NCBI RefSeq assembly: GCF_007747655.1
Contig: NZ_CP036274.1
Coordinates: 6,882,001-6,946,000, forward strand
Length of the DNA stretch: 64,000 bases
Source: Anatilimnocola aggregata
Lineage (GTDB): Bacteria > Planctomycetota > Planctomycetia > Pirellulales > Pirellulaceae
Reading direction: 5' to 3'
Below the pieces are notes generated by a model. It did not search any database. It saw only the letters and a program-made list of their open reading frames with translations, and had not been told where the DNA came from. Position numbers and translations under genes: made by a program. Below are positions 1 to 8,799 of this stretch, piece by piece; the first letter of the stretch is position 1, and every line of letters starts with the position of its first letter.

Positions 1-506
1 GCGGTTCGTTCCGCAGTCATCATGGCCGGTGGCAGCAGGATTCCACGCGCGGAATCATCGTCGAGCAGAATAAGGACCACCCGGTTCTGATCGGGGTCAA
101 AGATATCTGGGGGACCTCCGATGTCTATCGCACTTACAAAGAAGGTGGCAGTCTCCCCGCCGGTTGCCTCGCCCTGGTCGATGGAAAGCCGCTCGTGGGT
201 CGCAAGTACGATGACGCAGTCAATGACAAGCTGATTTCGCTCCCGGTCGCCTGGGTAAAAACCTGGACCGGAAACACCGGCCAGACCGCGCGCGTCTTCC
301 ACGTCACGATGGGGAGCGCACAGGATTTTCAAAGCGAGGGCCTGCGTCGCCTGACCGTGAATGCCGTTTACTGGTGCATACATATGGAAGCCGAGATTGT
401 CGCCGACTCGAGCATGAAAATCGTCGGCGAGTACGATCCACCGGACAGCGGCTTCGCTTACGGCAAGCTCGGCATCGTGCCGAGAAAGCCAGACTTCTAC
501 AAGTGA
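1..506 (+). CDS. ThuA-like (trehalose-utilisation family) protein, 3' part
   Basis: The reading frame is open from the left edge (frame 3) to the stop at 506, so about 167 C-terminal residues are visible and the start lies outside. The part reading VFHVTMGSAQDF, followed by GLRRLTVNAVYWC, matches the end of ThuA-type glutamine-amidotransferase-like domains, which planctomycetes carry in many secreted or cytoplasmic copies. The biochemical role of these proteins is poorly defined; sugar metabolism is assumed from the founding member. The gene ends only about 80 bases before the converging terminase gene, so the left boundary of the integrated element should fall between about 507 and 588. Family call is fairly firm; function is not. 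Confidence 0.7.
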   Translation, partial: GSFRSHHGRWQQDSTRGIIVEQNKDHPVLIGVKDIWGTSDVYRTYKEGGSLPAGCLALVDGKPLVGRKYDDAVNDKLISLPVAWVKTWTGNTGQTARVFHVTMGSAQDFQSEGLRRLTVNAVYWCIHMEAEIVADSSMKIVGEYDPPDSGFAYGKLGIVPRKPDFYK

Positions 507-587
507 GATCGCTCCCTTTCCGTGGCTACAACGTGCTTCAGTCCGACACGCCGCAGTCGCGATGTGCCTGCGACTCGAAGCAACCAA

Positions 588-2882
588 TTACCAACGATTC
601 CGCCTTTCATCGGGCGAATCGTAGTGAGCCACAGGAAGGTATGGTTCGACCGGCATCGCAGGAGGTGCGGCAGGAGCGAGAACAGAAATCCGCCGCATCG
701 AGCGAGCACAGATCGCCTGATAGGTCGCGTCGAAGTAGTGATTCGGTTTCGGCGACTTCCACCAGCCGGTGCGAGCCCCGCCGAAACCAGGCTTGTGCCG
801 CGTCTCCCAGGTCTCGGACAACAGGTGCTTGGAATAATTCAGATGGCCGGTGTGATTGCGGCGGCCCTCGATTCGCGGCGGATTAAACAACGTCAGTGCA
901 CCCGGTTGTCCCGCGTCCAGCAGTAATCCTTCATGCACTTTCAGCTTCCAGTGATCGGCATTCGTCATCACGAGTGGGAGACCGCCACGAAATACGATGT
1001 GCCAGTTGTCACCGATCAAAATGTGCTGTGAATCGAGCGGCCGCCGGTAGTTCGGCTCGCCCTTGGAAGGGATGAACGATTGGAACCCGACCTGCGCACA
1101 AAAATGCTGAACCGGCTGAATGTTCCACGATTCTTCCTTCCAGCCTTGATCGATCAGCGTGAGGTCGGCGATCAACTTCTCGCCAGCGGGCGTACCGTAC
1201 GGAATCTCTTCCTGCGCTGAATACCAGGCGAACAGACCTTCCAAAATCAGCAGTTCGCAGTCCGCTGCCTTCCGGCCCTCAGTGAGGAACGGGAAGAAGT
1301 CGTAGTCGATGATCGAGCCAGCGCCCTGTTCATTCCAGGCGATCGCGACCCAGTGCAGACCCAGCTTTTGCACGTCACCACCGACGGTAATGCATACCGT
1401 CTCTTCGGGAGCCTCGCGTTTCTCGAGGCCGCTCAGACAGTTGTTTTGGATGTGGTACGCGGTGAGGACGATCTGTTGCTTCGATTCATCGACCGGCGGG
1501 TCGTTGTCGTACTCAGTGGCCACTGCCTCCGGGCCCAACCTCGCGACCTCCGAATAGTAGAACTCGAGTGCTGATGCTTCTGCAGGTGTGTGCCGGTTGG
1601 GATTCGCCACGATCGCGCCGGCGTCCATTGCTTCGCGGTTGGCCAGGTAAAGTTCGTGGGCCTTATTGGTTTCGTTCACCCAATCGGCTTGCTTGATGGC
1701 CACGAAGTCTTGCCATAAGTCGGCACGATCCGGGCGCTTCACGAGAAAGCGAAACCGTTTTGGCTTCCAGCTCGGTTTCTGGTTGGGATCCGTGTACTTG
1801 AACGAAACGCAGGTGCGATTCTGTAATGTCGTCAGCATCACCCGCGCGATCCGCCGCTGTTGCGAACCTAGCCCGGCGATGGCTCGATCGATGCGATCCT
1901 CGAGCTTGGCTGCTTGCTCCGGACTGCGGACTGTTTCTTCGGTATCCGGATCATCGATGCAAGCAACGTCAACGCGACGGCCTTTCTTCTTCACCCCGCG
2001 GACGGCCGCGTCGAGACCGCGCGTGGCGATGATCGAACCTCCCGACGGCGAACCCGGCACCTTCGGCAGGTAGATTTCCTGACCACACCAGGAGAAGCGG
2101 CTGGGCGTCGGTAGATATTGGTCGCCGTCGTCATGACGGTTACCGGTCACCAGCTGGAAATGAGCGCGCTGCGGAGTGTTCTCCAAGGCGCGAACCGGGA
2201 CACAAACTTCCGGATAATCCGCACATAGCCGTTCGTTGTTCTCGACCTCCATTTGAATCGATTCGAGCGAATCCTGTGCGGCGCTCGTCGTAGCGGCAAA
2301 CAACACCGCGAAGCGGATCATTCCCTGCAGCGTGTACTTGAGCAGCATCCGTTCGAAGTATGTCGTCTTGCCCTCACCACGGCTGGCGGCGATCGACTGA
2401 TCTCCGCCGTGCAGAATGGCGTTGCGAATCGCCGCGATCATTTCCTTCTGCTGAGCGGTGAAGTCATACGTGAAGGGGTTTTCAGAACCGCTTTCCTTCG
2501 CGAAATACCAGCTGAGCCAGGCTTCGTCGTCGGCTTCGAGACGTCTGCGGCGTTCAGGATCCGCGCAGTTGGGAACGACGACTGTCTTGCTGGCCGCGCT
2601 ACGTTCGCGCTTGCGACGAATGTCACGATCGCGTTCCGCGACGTTGCCAACGCCGGGCACCGACTCCACCTGCTGCAACAACTGCCGCAGCTTTTTGGCT
2701 TTGGTGCGAAGTTCGGGAATCTTCTCCACATTCAGTTCATCCGTTGACTGGCCAGGCGAACACAACGATTTCGGTCGACCTAAATCTCGCCGCGGAGAAA
2801 CCTGCTGAATTCCGGCTGGAATCTCGCCGGATTGGCTTGAGCTGTTCCCGAAAACATGGCTCCTGTGTGCCTGTCGTAGCAC
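588..2882 (-). CDS. Phage terminase large subunit (TerL-like)
   Basis: DNA-packaging motor of tailed phages: an N-terminal ATPase and a C-terminal nuclease that cuts concatemers. Counted from the GTG at 2882 (764 aa), a Walker A motif SRGEGKT lies at about 167-173, a Walker B segment VDVACIDDPD at about 304-313, and the RNase-H-like nuclease begins near 500 with VGGDVQKLG. The first roughly 50 residues look non-coding in composition. A GTG at 2729, just before EKIPELRTKAKKL, is a better start and gives 713 aa. There is no small terminase, portal or capsid gene beside it, which is unusual for a working prophage. The family assignment is good; whether it still packages DNA is unknown. Confidence 0.8.
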   Translation of the reverse strand: MLRQAHRSHVFGNSSSQSGEIPAGIQQVSPRRDLGRPKSLCSPGQSTDELNVEKIPELRTKAKKLRQLLQQVESVPGVGNVAERDRDIRRKRERSAASKTVVVPNCADPERRRRLEADDEAWLSWYFAKESGSENPFTYDFTAQQKEMIAAIRNAILHGGDQSIAASRGEGKTTYFERMLLKYTLQGMIRFAVLFAATTSAAQDSLESIQMEVENNERLCADYPEVCVPVRALENTPQRAHFQLVTGNRHDDGDQYLPTPSRFSWCGQEIYLPKVPGSPSGGSIIATRGLDAAVRGVKKKGRRVDVACIDDPDTEETVRSPEQAAKLEDRIDRAIAGLGSQQRRIARVMLTTLQNRTCVSFKYTDPNQKPSWKPKRFRFLVKRPDRADLWQDFVAIKQADWVNETNKAHELYLANREAMDAGAIVANPNRHTPAEASALEFYYSEVARLGPEAVATEYDNDPPVDESKQQIVLTAYHIQNNCLSGLEKREAPEETVCITVGGDVQKLGLHWVAIAWNEQGAGSIIDYDFFPFLTEGRKAADCELLILEGLFAWYSAQEEIPYGTPAGEKLIADLTLIDQGWKEESWNIQPVQHFCAQVGFQSFIPSKGEPNYRRPLDSQHILIGDNWHIVFRGGLPLVMTNADHWKLKVHEGLLLDAGQPGALTLFNPPRIEGRRNHTGHLNYSKHLLSETWETRHKPGFGGARTGWWKSPKPNHYFDATYQAICARSMRRISVLAPAAPPAMPVEPYLPVAHYDSPDERRNRW

Positions 2883-2909
2883 GCATTACCAAACCACGGA
2901 GCACGAACG

Positions 2910-3152
2910 ATGAACGCAGAAAGAATGAGCGGCGCGGTCAACCAGAAGGCTTTTGAAAAAGTGATTCGCGACAATCTTTCGCCAGAAGGCGTAGCGGCGC
3001 TGGTGATGGCGCTGCAGCCAGCTGGATCGATCCGCGCGACCACGCCCGAGGGCGACCAAGCGATCGAACAGGTGATTTGGTTCAAGAACACGCTGCTCGA
3101 CATGATCGGTGTCAAGAACTTCAACCGGCAGATGGAAGAACTCGGGTTCTAA
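2910..3152 (+). CDS. Small hypothetical protein of the integrated element (80 aa)
   Basis: An 80-residue charged, helix-prone protein, running from MNAERMSGAVNQ to MEELGF. The start is supported by GGAG about nine bases upstream of the ATG. It is transcribed divergently from the terminase gene and precedes the HARE-HTH gene, probably in the same unit. I do not recognise a family. The even spread of acidic and basic residues is protein-like, unlike the Arg/Pro-rich translations of the other frames here. Confidence 0.6.
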   Translation: MNAERMSGAVNQKAFEKVIRDNLSPEGVAALVMALQPAGSIRATTPEGDQAIEQVIWFKNTLLDMIGVKNFNRQMEELGF

Positions 3153-3239
3153 GCCGAAACGCCTCCGCGGGCGTCGCTCGGCGGTGGTTCGCCGAGCCTG
3201 ATGATGGCAGCCATTCCATCCCCAATCGGGAGAACGCAG

Positions 3240-3740
3240 ATGTCCACGAAGAAAGCGACGAAGAGCAAAAGTGCGAAATCGCCGAAGTCGGCCGCGAGCA
3301 AGAAGTCCAAGACGCCAGCCAAGCCCAGTGCTAGGGCGAAAGCGGTTGAGGTCCAGCAGCCCGCCTCGACCGCGGGAACTTGTCCCAAGGGTGGCGATCA
3401 TGAATGGGCCGAGGAGAACGAGGAGAACTTCTGCAGCAAATGCAAAGAGCCCAAGGCCGGGAAGCCAGCGAAAATCAAACGCTCGATCGCTGCAAGACCG
3501 GTTGGCGAGAAGAAGGTCAGCGCGATCGACGCCGCCGCCAAGCTGCTTGGCGATGTCGGCACGCCGATGAACTGCATTGAGATGATCGAGGCCATGGCCA
3601 GCAAGGGTCTGTGGGAAAGCCCCGGCGGCAAGACGCCGCACGCCACTCTTTACAGCGCAATCATTCGTGAGATCGGACTGAAGGGCCAAGCATCCCGGTT
3701 CGTCAAATCCGAACGTGGTCGGTTCACGATCAAAGCCTAA
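3240..3740 (+). CDS. HARE-HTH domain protein with Lys-rich tail and putative zinc knuckle
   Basis: 166 aa if started at the ATG at 3240, which follows GGGAGAACGC; an in-frame ATG at 3201 has no ribosome site. There are three parts. Residues 1-50 are a Ser/Lys/Ala-rich histone-H1-like tail. Residues about 58-83 carry a Cys/His set (C, H, C, C) spaced like a small zinc ribbon. The C-terminal 75 residues, from about VSAIDAAAKLLGD to GRFTIKA, match the HARE-HTH winged helix (HB1/ASXL/restriction-endonuclease HTH). In this family the domain is thought to read DNA modification or structure and is often linked to restriction or chromatin proteins. A methyltransferase gene lies next door on the opposite strand. 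DNA binding is inferred. Confidence 0.75.
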   Translation: MSTKKATKSKSAKSPKSAASKKSKTPAKPSARAKAVEVQQPASTAGTCPKGGDHEWAEENEENFCSKCKEPKAGKPAKIKRSIAARPVGEKKVSAIDAAAKLLGDVGTPMNCIEMIEAMASKGLWESPGGKTPHATLYSAIIREIGLKGQASRFVKSERGRFTIKA

Positions 3741-3766
3741 AACGGCCGCCAGGATTGCGGCCCCCG

Positions 3767-3797
3767 ACGCCCCACGTTCGCCACGCTGGGGCGTTTT
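3767..3797 (+). terminator. Intrinsic terminator after the HARE-HTH gene
   Basis: ACGCCCCA (3767-3774) pairs with TGGGGCGT (3787-3794) across a 12-base loop and is followed by TTTTC. It is placed 27 bases after the stop of the + strand gene. The hairpin could also serve the converging methyltransferase gene. Confidence 0.6.
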
Positions 3798-3883
3798 CTC
3801 GTTGGTGGGGACAAAGGCCAAGCCCACGGAGTTTCGCCGAGTTTCGCGCCGTGTCGCGGCGTGTTCGAAATGAATAGTGGCGT

Positions 3884-5221
3884 TCATGCTGCCACCTCGG
3901 CGGTCGTGATCCGCTCAGCTTTCCGTCCGGTGAATTTCTCCCAGCGCTCGACGATGACATCGCAGTAGGGTGGATCGAGTTCCATCAGGAACGCTCGCCG
4001 CCCCGTTTGCTCCGCTCCCATCAGCGTACTGCCGGATCCGCCGAAGAGATCGAGCACGTTCTCCCCGGGCTTGGACGAAAACTGCATCGCCCGGGCGGCG
4101 AGCTCGACCGGCTTCTCGGTGAGATGAACCATCGACTGCGGGTTCACCTTCTTTACCTGCCAGAGATCTCGCGCGTTGCTGGGCCCGAAGAACTGATGCG
4201 CAGCACCTTCCTTCCAACCGTAGAATGCGAGCTCGAAGCAGCCCATGAAATCCTTGCGCGTGAGCACCGGATGCTGCTTGTCCCAGACGATGCCCTGCGA
4301 AAAGTAGAATCCGCAGGCCTTCAGCGCGGGCGGATAGTTGCCGAGGTTGGCGTAGCCGCCCCAAATGTAGAACGATCTGCCCGGTACCAGCACGCGGGCC
4401 ATATTGCCGAACCAGGCAGCGAGCAAGGTATCAAACTCGCCATCGGTCACGAAGTCGTTGGCCAACGGCCGGTCCTTTGCGCGCATCTTCTTTTGCGTCG
4501 GCTTGGCTTTCCCAGGGTGGCGCGCGACGTCCAGTTGCTGGTGATGCTTGGGCCCGGCAAACGAGCTCAGGCCCGCGGCGATCGCGTTGTTACTCCGCGG
4601 TTCGACCTTCACGTTGTACGGGGGATCGCTGTTGACTAGATGAATGACCTGGCCGTCGAGAAGTCGATCGACGTCGGCAGGTTTGCTGCTGTCGCCGCAC
4701 ATCAACCGGTGATTGCCGAGGATCCAGATATCGCCGGGCTTCGTGATGGCTTCATCCGGCGGCAGGGGCGCTTCGTCCTGCACGATCTCCTCGGGGATCG
4801 CGTACTCGCAGCCGAGATCTTTCGCGACGCCCTGCATCAACTCTTCTAGCTCATCGCTCTCGATCGACACGAGCCGCAAGAGAGCATCGAGTTGGGCAGG
4901 ATCCGCCTCGGCCATGTCTCCGATGGGAGCCGCGATCGTGAGCAGCTTGTCGGCCTCGAGATCGTTTAGATCCGTGATCGCAACCGGTATTTCAAAATCG
5001 CCGACTTCCTCCAGCCGCATGTGGCCGTCGATCAGCGTTAGCGCACCACCATGGCGCTCGCTGCGGTAAACGAGTGACACACCAGCGAACCCGATTTCAT
5101 CAAGCACCGCGCGAAATGCCTTGCGCTGTTTCTCCGGGTGCTTGCGCCAGTTGTACGGGTGTGGCTTGAGTTCGCGCGTCGAGATCGTCCGCTGTTCCGT
5201 GATTCGGTTTCTGATATTCAT
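3884..5221 (-). CDS. ParB-like nuclease domain fused to DNA methyltransferase
   Basis: 445 aa. Residues about 12-110 form a ParB/sulfiredoxin-like domain (LKPHPYNWRKHP, LIDGHMRLEE). Residues about 160-440 form an SAM-dependent DNA methyltransferase with catalytic DPPY at 199-202 and the SAM-binding FGGSGS at about 393-398. The DPPY-before-FxGxG order is that of beta-class N6-adenine/N4-cytosine enzymes. Such ParB-MTase fusions are common orphan methyltransferases of phages and mobile elements, used against host restriction or for regulation. There is no restriction endonuclease nearby. The target sequence cannot be predicted. Confidence 0.85.
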   Translation of the reverse strand: MNIRNRITEQRTISTRELKPHPYNWRKHPEKQRKAFRAVLDEIGFAGVSLVYRSERHGGALTLIDGHMRLEEVGDFEIPVAITDLNDLEADKLLTIAAPIGDMAEADPAQLDALLRLVSIESDELEELMQGVAKDLGCEYAIPEEIVQDEAPLPPDEAITKPGDIWILGNHRLMCGDSSKPADVDRLLDGQVIHLVNSDPPYNVKVEPRSNNAIAAGLSSFAGPKHHQQLDVARHPGKAKPTQKKMRAKDRPLANDFVTDGEFDTLLAAWFGNMARVLVPGRSFYIWGGYANLGNYPPALKACGFYFSQGIVWDKQHPVLTRKDFMGCFELAFYGWKEGAAHQFFGPSNARDLWQVKKVNPQSMVHLTEKPVELAARAMQFSSKPGENVLDLFGGSGSTLMGAEQTGRRAFLMELDPPYCDVIVERWEKFTGRKAERITTAEVAA

Positions 5222-5407
5222 TAGTGATATTTCGCCTCGCGGAAGAGCCGCGACGCGCGCCTGGATAGATCAGAATACAAGCGCACGCCGCAACTCAAAT
5301 GTTGTGTTCGTGCGCCCGTGCACCAGGCGCTATTTTGAAACGGGACATTGCCCGTAGGTCCCTCGCATCATACCGAGCACGAAAAAGCTGTCAAATGGTG
5401 GGCTTGC

Positions 5408-6022
5408 TCAGTCACGTGGTGCGCGCGAGTTCCTTTTCGGAAATCTCACGCGGCCTCCGATCACCCGTATGCACCAGCGTTTCTTCTTCGGGCACTTGAA
5501 GAAAACGACGGGAACGCGATTGATGTAAATCGTTTCGGGACGAATCCGGCGTTCTATTGTCGAACGTCGATCGGAAATCATTCCTTGAATGGCCGGGGGT
5601 TCTCTCTCGATGCTTCCATCCGGCCAAATGATGCAAACTTCTTTTCCCCGGATGCGAGCGTAATTTAGGGTGAATGCCAATTCTCCCAGTGTGCCCTTGT
5701 TGATTGCTTCCATATCGTGCGGACAAGCGATCAACAGATCCGCGCGATGGACGAGAATTCGATTGCGAGCTAGTGTAGTTTGCGCCTCGAGTGTTTCGAC
5801 CTTAAAGTCGCGAGGAACCTGCGACTGGGCCTCCTCGATTGAGGGATAGCAGACTACGTACCGGGATTTGCGGGCAGCAATCTCAGCGGCCTCAGCATCC
5901 GCGACAATGCAGCCTCCAAGATGCAATTCCTGCCCTTCCATTTCGGTGAGCATCCTGCGAAAGGCTGCCTTTTGAGCTTTAGTCATCCCGTGACGTGTGC
6001 CTTTGAAACTAATTGTGCACAT
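5408..6022 (-). CDS. SLOG/YspA-like nucleotide-binding protein
   Basis: 204 aa. The layout GTRHGMTKAQKAAF, then LHLGGCIVADAEAAEIA, then VVCYPS resembles the YspA/DUF2493-like branch of the SLOG (DprA/LOG) Rossmann superfamily, in which a conserved Gly-rich turn binds a nucleotide or its sugar. A later GELAFTLNYARIRGKEV segment fits the last strand-helix unit. SLOG domains occur in DNA-uptake proteins, nucleotide hydrolases and defence systems that sense nucleotide signals. The stop of the preceding small gene lies four bases before its ATG, which suggests translational coupling. Fold call is moderate; activity is unknown. Confidence 0.5.
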   Translation of the reverse strand: MCTISFKGTRHGMTKAQKAAFRRMLTEMEGQELHLGGCIVADAEAAEIAARKSRYVVCYPSIEEAQSQVPRDFKVETLEAQTTLARNRILVHRADLLIACPHDMEAINKGTLGELAFTLNYARIRGKEVCIIWPDGSIEREPPAIQGMISDRRSTIERRIRPETIYINRVPVVFFKCPKKKRWCIRVIGGRVRFPKRNSRAPRD

Positions 6023-6026
6023 GTTC

Positions 6027-6350
6027 TTAACCTGCTTTGTGAAAAGGACTTACTTGATTGAACCCGCGCCGCGCGGGAGTTTGTCTAGTGAGCGCGCTGT
6101 GGGGGTGGGAAACCTGACCGTGAAGTCGCCAAAAAGTACCTACTATCCCCCGGGGTAGGCCTGCCCTGCCCGGCGAGTGCCACTTTGGCAGACGCACCGT
6201 GTGGCCCACGTTCGGGGTCAGTGCGCGAGTGGCTTGGTTGTTCCCAGCCGCCGGTGCAACGCCCGTGTCGCAAACGTGGGCGACGTGTCGGCAAACCGTT
6301 CCGTCATTCATTACACCCAGCTGCGTGACCTTTGGTTTAAGGAGTTTCAT
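6027..6350 (-). CDS. Putative small protein upstream of the SLOG gene
   Basis: 107 aa from the ATG at 6350, which has GAGG seven bases upstream; an extended frame reaches 6407. The TAA stop is followed after four bases by the ATG of the next gene, an arrangement typical of real coupled genes. The sequence (KLLKPKVTQLGV..., rich in His, Pro, Arg) matches no family I know and could be non-coding. The coupling is the main support. Confidence 0.35.
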   Translation of the reverse strand: MKLLKPKVTQLGVMNDGTVCRHVAHVCDTGVAPAAGNNQATRALTPNVGHTVRLPKWHSPGRAGLPRGIVGTFWRLHGQVSHPHSALTRQTPARRGFNQVSPFHKAG

Positions 6351-6447
6351 TTGATCGCCTCGTCGTGCGCCAAGTGGGAAGTCGCAATACTCATGTGCGT
6401 GAAACAATTGGTCAGCATGTCAATTTTTTGCTCCGATATAAATCACG

Positions 6448-6530
6448 CACACACCCCCAACCCAATACCGCGAGATACCTCTCGCTTTGTATTGGGGGGT
6501 GTGGGGGGTGCGCGCGTTATATATATCTCC
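6448..6530. other. Large GC-skewed hairpin plus AT-rich stretch (possible replication origin)
   Basis: A two-step palindrome: CCCAATAC (6461-6468) pairs with GTATTGGG (6489-6496), and inside it GCGAGA (6470-6475) pairs with TCTCGC (6480-6485) across a four-base loop. The flanks are C-rich on the left (CACACCCCCAA) and G-rich on the right (GGGGGGTGTGGGGGGTG), followed by TTATATATAT. It lies just past the stop of the RepA-like ATPase gene. A replication origin or single-strand initiation site is a reasonable reading. A terminator is less likely because no T-run follows on the gene's strand. Confidence 0.4.
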
Positions 6531-6532
6531 CC

Positions 6533-8086
6533 TCATTCAGCGGACTCCGAAACGATTCCCAGTGGGGTCTGCGGACGATTAGCAAACGCCTTCTGTCGGC
6601 GGTCACCACCCAGCCAAAGGAACGCAAGGCGAGAATCAGTGGCGGACCTGAGCAGGACGCTGGCCCTTCGTTCGGACATTCCCGCTTTGACGGCCGCAGC
6701 GATGATGGCCGCTTGCGACTGTGGTGCTGCGGTAAGGAATTCGCTGGCGAACAGCTCGGCGTCCCATGAGGGTTCCAACGGTGCTTCGGGCAGCGGCGTC
6801 TTGGACTTCCGTGGCTTATCCGGCGCAAGGAGCGCGGGGTCCAATTCAGGAGTCCGAAAGAACACAGGCCATTCAAACTTCACCGTGAACGGCTCCATCT
6901 TTGGAAACGACCGCAGGGCGGCCGCGACGACAAACGCGGATTCTTCTTCATGAGCTCTAAGGACAAGGTGACAATCGGCCGCCCTCGATTGTGCTCCAGC
7001 GCCGGCGCCGGTGTCAGTCACGCTCTTATTGCTTTGACTTCCCTTACTGGTATGTCGCACGCAAACGATCGCACAGCCCAGGTGTGCGGCGGCGGAGTCG
7101 ATCAAGTTGTACAACTCGGTTGTGTGAGCGTTGCTGTTTTCGTCGAATCCTTTTGGGGCGAATCGATAGAGGCTGTCGAGAATGACTGCTTTGTAGGCGC
7201 CCGGCGTGGTTTGCTTCAGCCGTTCTACTACCCCGTGAATATCGACCAGCCGGCCGCGGTAGCACTCGACGTCAAGTCGCTCCGCAAATCTTGACTCCTC
7301 GATCTGGAGTGTGGCGGCGATCTGCTGAATGCGATGTACCAGCGTCGGCTCATGAAGTTCATTGTCTAGCAGTAGCACTTTCCCCTGTGAAACGGGATAC
7401 CCAATCCAGTCGACGCCAGCACAGATTGAGAGGGCCATGCCGTGAACGAACCAGGTCTTCCCGACCTTACTATCGCTGACAACGTTGATCGTCTCGCCTT
7501 CGCGGACGATGCCCTCGATGACCGCACGTCGCAGCATCTGGTTAGCGTCCTTCTTAGCCATTTGAGCAAAACTCCCAATTCGTGAACTCGCGCGCTCTCG
7601 CGAGGTAACAAACAGGTTTGAGTGAGCGTCGATGTCTGGGATCGACGAACCGTCGATAATCATCTGCTGGGTAGTAAGTGCGTGCTCATGACGTTGTCGC
7701 AATTCAAATTTCTCAATCACCAACTCGGAATAGTGCGACAGATGGGCTATCGACTGCACATTGGTTGCCAAGCGTGAAATGAATGCGGTGTCGATGGCTT
7801 CGTCGGTGTGGCGCTTCAGCCGTGCGACGAACAAGAGTGGATCTGGCGGCATCGACTCCCGAAGCATCTCCAAACCAGTGACGTAGCATGCCCGGGAGGC
7901 GAGGTCGGCGAAGTGGAATGGTTTCAGCACGTCCTGCACGATGGCCAAGAGGGAGTGCTGCAAGATCGATATGCCCGCGACCTGTCTTTCTGCTTGTTCG
8001 TCGTAAAGCGCGCTCCTTCCCTTCGCGTAGCCATTTACCGCCGCGAGTATTGTCTGGCGCCGAGGTTTCGCGGTTCGATGATTCAC
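6533..8086 (-). CDS. RepA-like RecA-fold ATPase with DnaB-type N-terminal domain
   Basis: 517 aa. Residues about 30-95 (AERQVAGISILQ... then PPDPLLFVARLKR) look like the DnaB helicase N-terminal domain. Residues about 190-440 are an AAA_25/RepA-type RecA fold with Walker A SDSKVGKT at 204-211 and a Walker B strand AVILDSLYRFAP near 300. Later VRHTSKG and a GAGAGAQSRAADC segment match the sensor region of plasmid RepA helicases. The C-terminal tail is Ser/Ala-rich with possible helix-turn-helix content. In plasmids and satellites such proteins drive element replication. It fits the adjacent hairpin and the GTTCAC repeats upstream. Confidence 0.75.
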   Translation of the reverse strand: MNHRTAKPRRQTILAAVNGYAKGRSALYDEQAERQVAGISILQHSLLAIVQDVLKPFHFADLASRACYVTGLEMLRESMPPDPLLFVARLKRHTDEAIDTAFISRLATNVQSIAHLSHYSELVIEKFELRQRHEHALTTQQMIIDGSSIPDIDAHSNLFVTSRERASSRIGSFAQMAKKDANQMLRRAVIEGIVREGETINVVSDSKVGKTWFVHGMALSICAGVDWIGYPVSQGKVLLLDNELHEPTLVHRIQQIAATLQIEESRFAERLDVECYRGRLVDIHGVVERLKQTTPGAYKAVILDSLYRFAPKGFDENSNAHTTELYNLIDSAAAHLGCAIVCVRHTSKGSQSNKSVTDTGAGAGAQSRAADCHLVLRAHEEESAFVVAAALRSFPKMEPFTVKFEWPVFFRTPELDPALLAPDKPRKSKTPLPEAPLEPSWDAELFASEFLTAAPQSQAAIIAAAVKAGMSERRASVLLRSATDSRLAFLWLGGDRRQKAFANRPQTPLGIVSESAE

Positions 8087-8270
8087 GATGGTACCCAGAG
8101 ACTTGGTGAATTCGTTCCGCTCTTTCCTTCCGGGGAAAGAATCGACAAGTTGCCTTGCGCTATGTCGTGAAAGTACAACATGCAGGAACTGAAGATGTTT
8201 GGCCCCGCCGATGTAGGCTCACGAATGTTTCGGCGCGCGTTTATTGGCGAAAAACCTGCGATTCCTCGTT

Positions 8271-8564
8271 CTACTTGTTGCGAAAGTAGTGCGGCACGCA
8301 GTCAAAAGTCGTTCGCCGCTTTGTTTGTACTTTTGGCACGGGAGTGCTTTGTCTGCATTGCAAGAATCGCTGCAGTTCTACTTCGCTGATCCGCCACGTC
8401 GGGCGGCCGCCATTGGCTTTGATGCCGATATTGATCGCAGTGAGCTCACCGGCGGCGATCCAATCCGTAATTCGATCGGCAGTCACGGACAGTAACTCAG
8501 CCGCCTGAGCGACAGTGAAATGCCTAGGCACTGCCGTCACCTCCGCGAGAATGGCGCCGAGCAT
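8271..8564 (-). CDS. Excisionase/MerR-like HTH protein
   Basis: About 97 aa; the start may be the GTG at 8540 or 8531 rather than 8564. HFTVAQAAELLSVTADRITDWIAAGEL is the standard excisionase-family winged HTH (DNA-binding domain, MerR-like). A beta-wing (RPTWRISEVELQRFL) and a basic tail follow. It overlaps the end of the next HTH gene, so the two are probably co-translated. Likely role: recombination directionality factor or regulator of the element. Confidence 0.7.
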   Translation of the reverse strand: MLGAILAEVTAVPRHFTVAQAAELLSVTADRITDWIAAGELTAINIGIKANGGRPTWRISEVELQRFLQCRQSTPVPKVQTKRRTTFDCVPHYFRNK

Positions 8565-8757
8565 TCTGCAGGTTCAATTCATACTGAACTTGGGACAGTG
8601 TTTCAGCATCAAAAAGGCGCAACGTCCCAGCACGCGCTGCGGGATGAATGTGCGAACGAGTGGCTATGATGTGGTTGATGCGGTATATGGACACGCCCAA
8701 CTCTGCCGCCATTCGGCCAATCGTCCGCAACTGGGGAGCGGAAGAAACCTCTGACAT
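8524..8757 (-). CDS. Small MerR-like HTH protein
   Basis: 77 aa. LRTIGRMAAELGVSIYRINHIIATR is a helix-turn-helix, followed by a short wing LRLFDAETLSQVQYEL. It is the first gene after the repeat-rich region 8800-8935, so it may bind those repeats and control the operon of HTH, HTH and RepA genes. Its stop lies inside the start region of the following HTH gene. Confidence 0.65.
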   Translation of the reverse strand: MSEVSSAPQLRTIGRMAAELGVSIYRINHIIATRSHIHPAARAGTLRLFDAETLSQVQYELNLQNARRHSRGGDGSA

Positions 8758-8799
8758 TTTTTGCGACTCCTGAAAGTTAGATTGGTGTCTCTAATATCA

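Noticed and set aside
507-588. Left attachment repeat matching the tRNA-Ser or integrase end
   Set aside because: No direct repeat longer than chance was found by eye, so no att site is called.
2886-3887. Long reverse-strand frame of 333 codons
   Set aside because: It lies opposite the 2910 and 3240 genes, is Arg/His/Leu-rich without a ribosome site or family match, and is a shadow of those genes.
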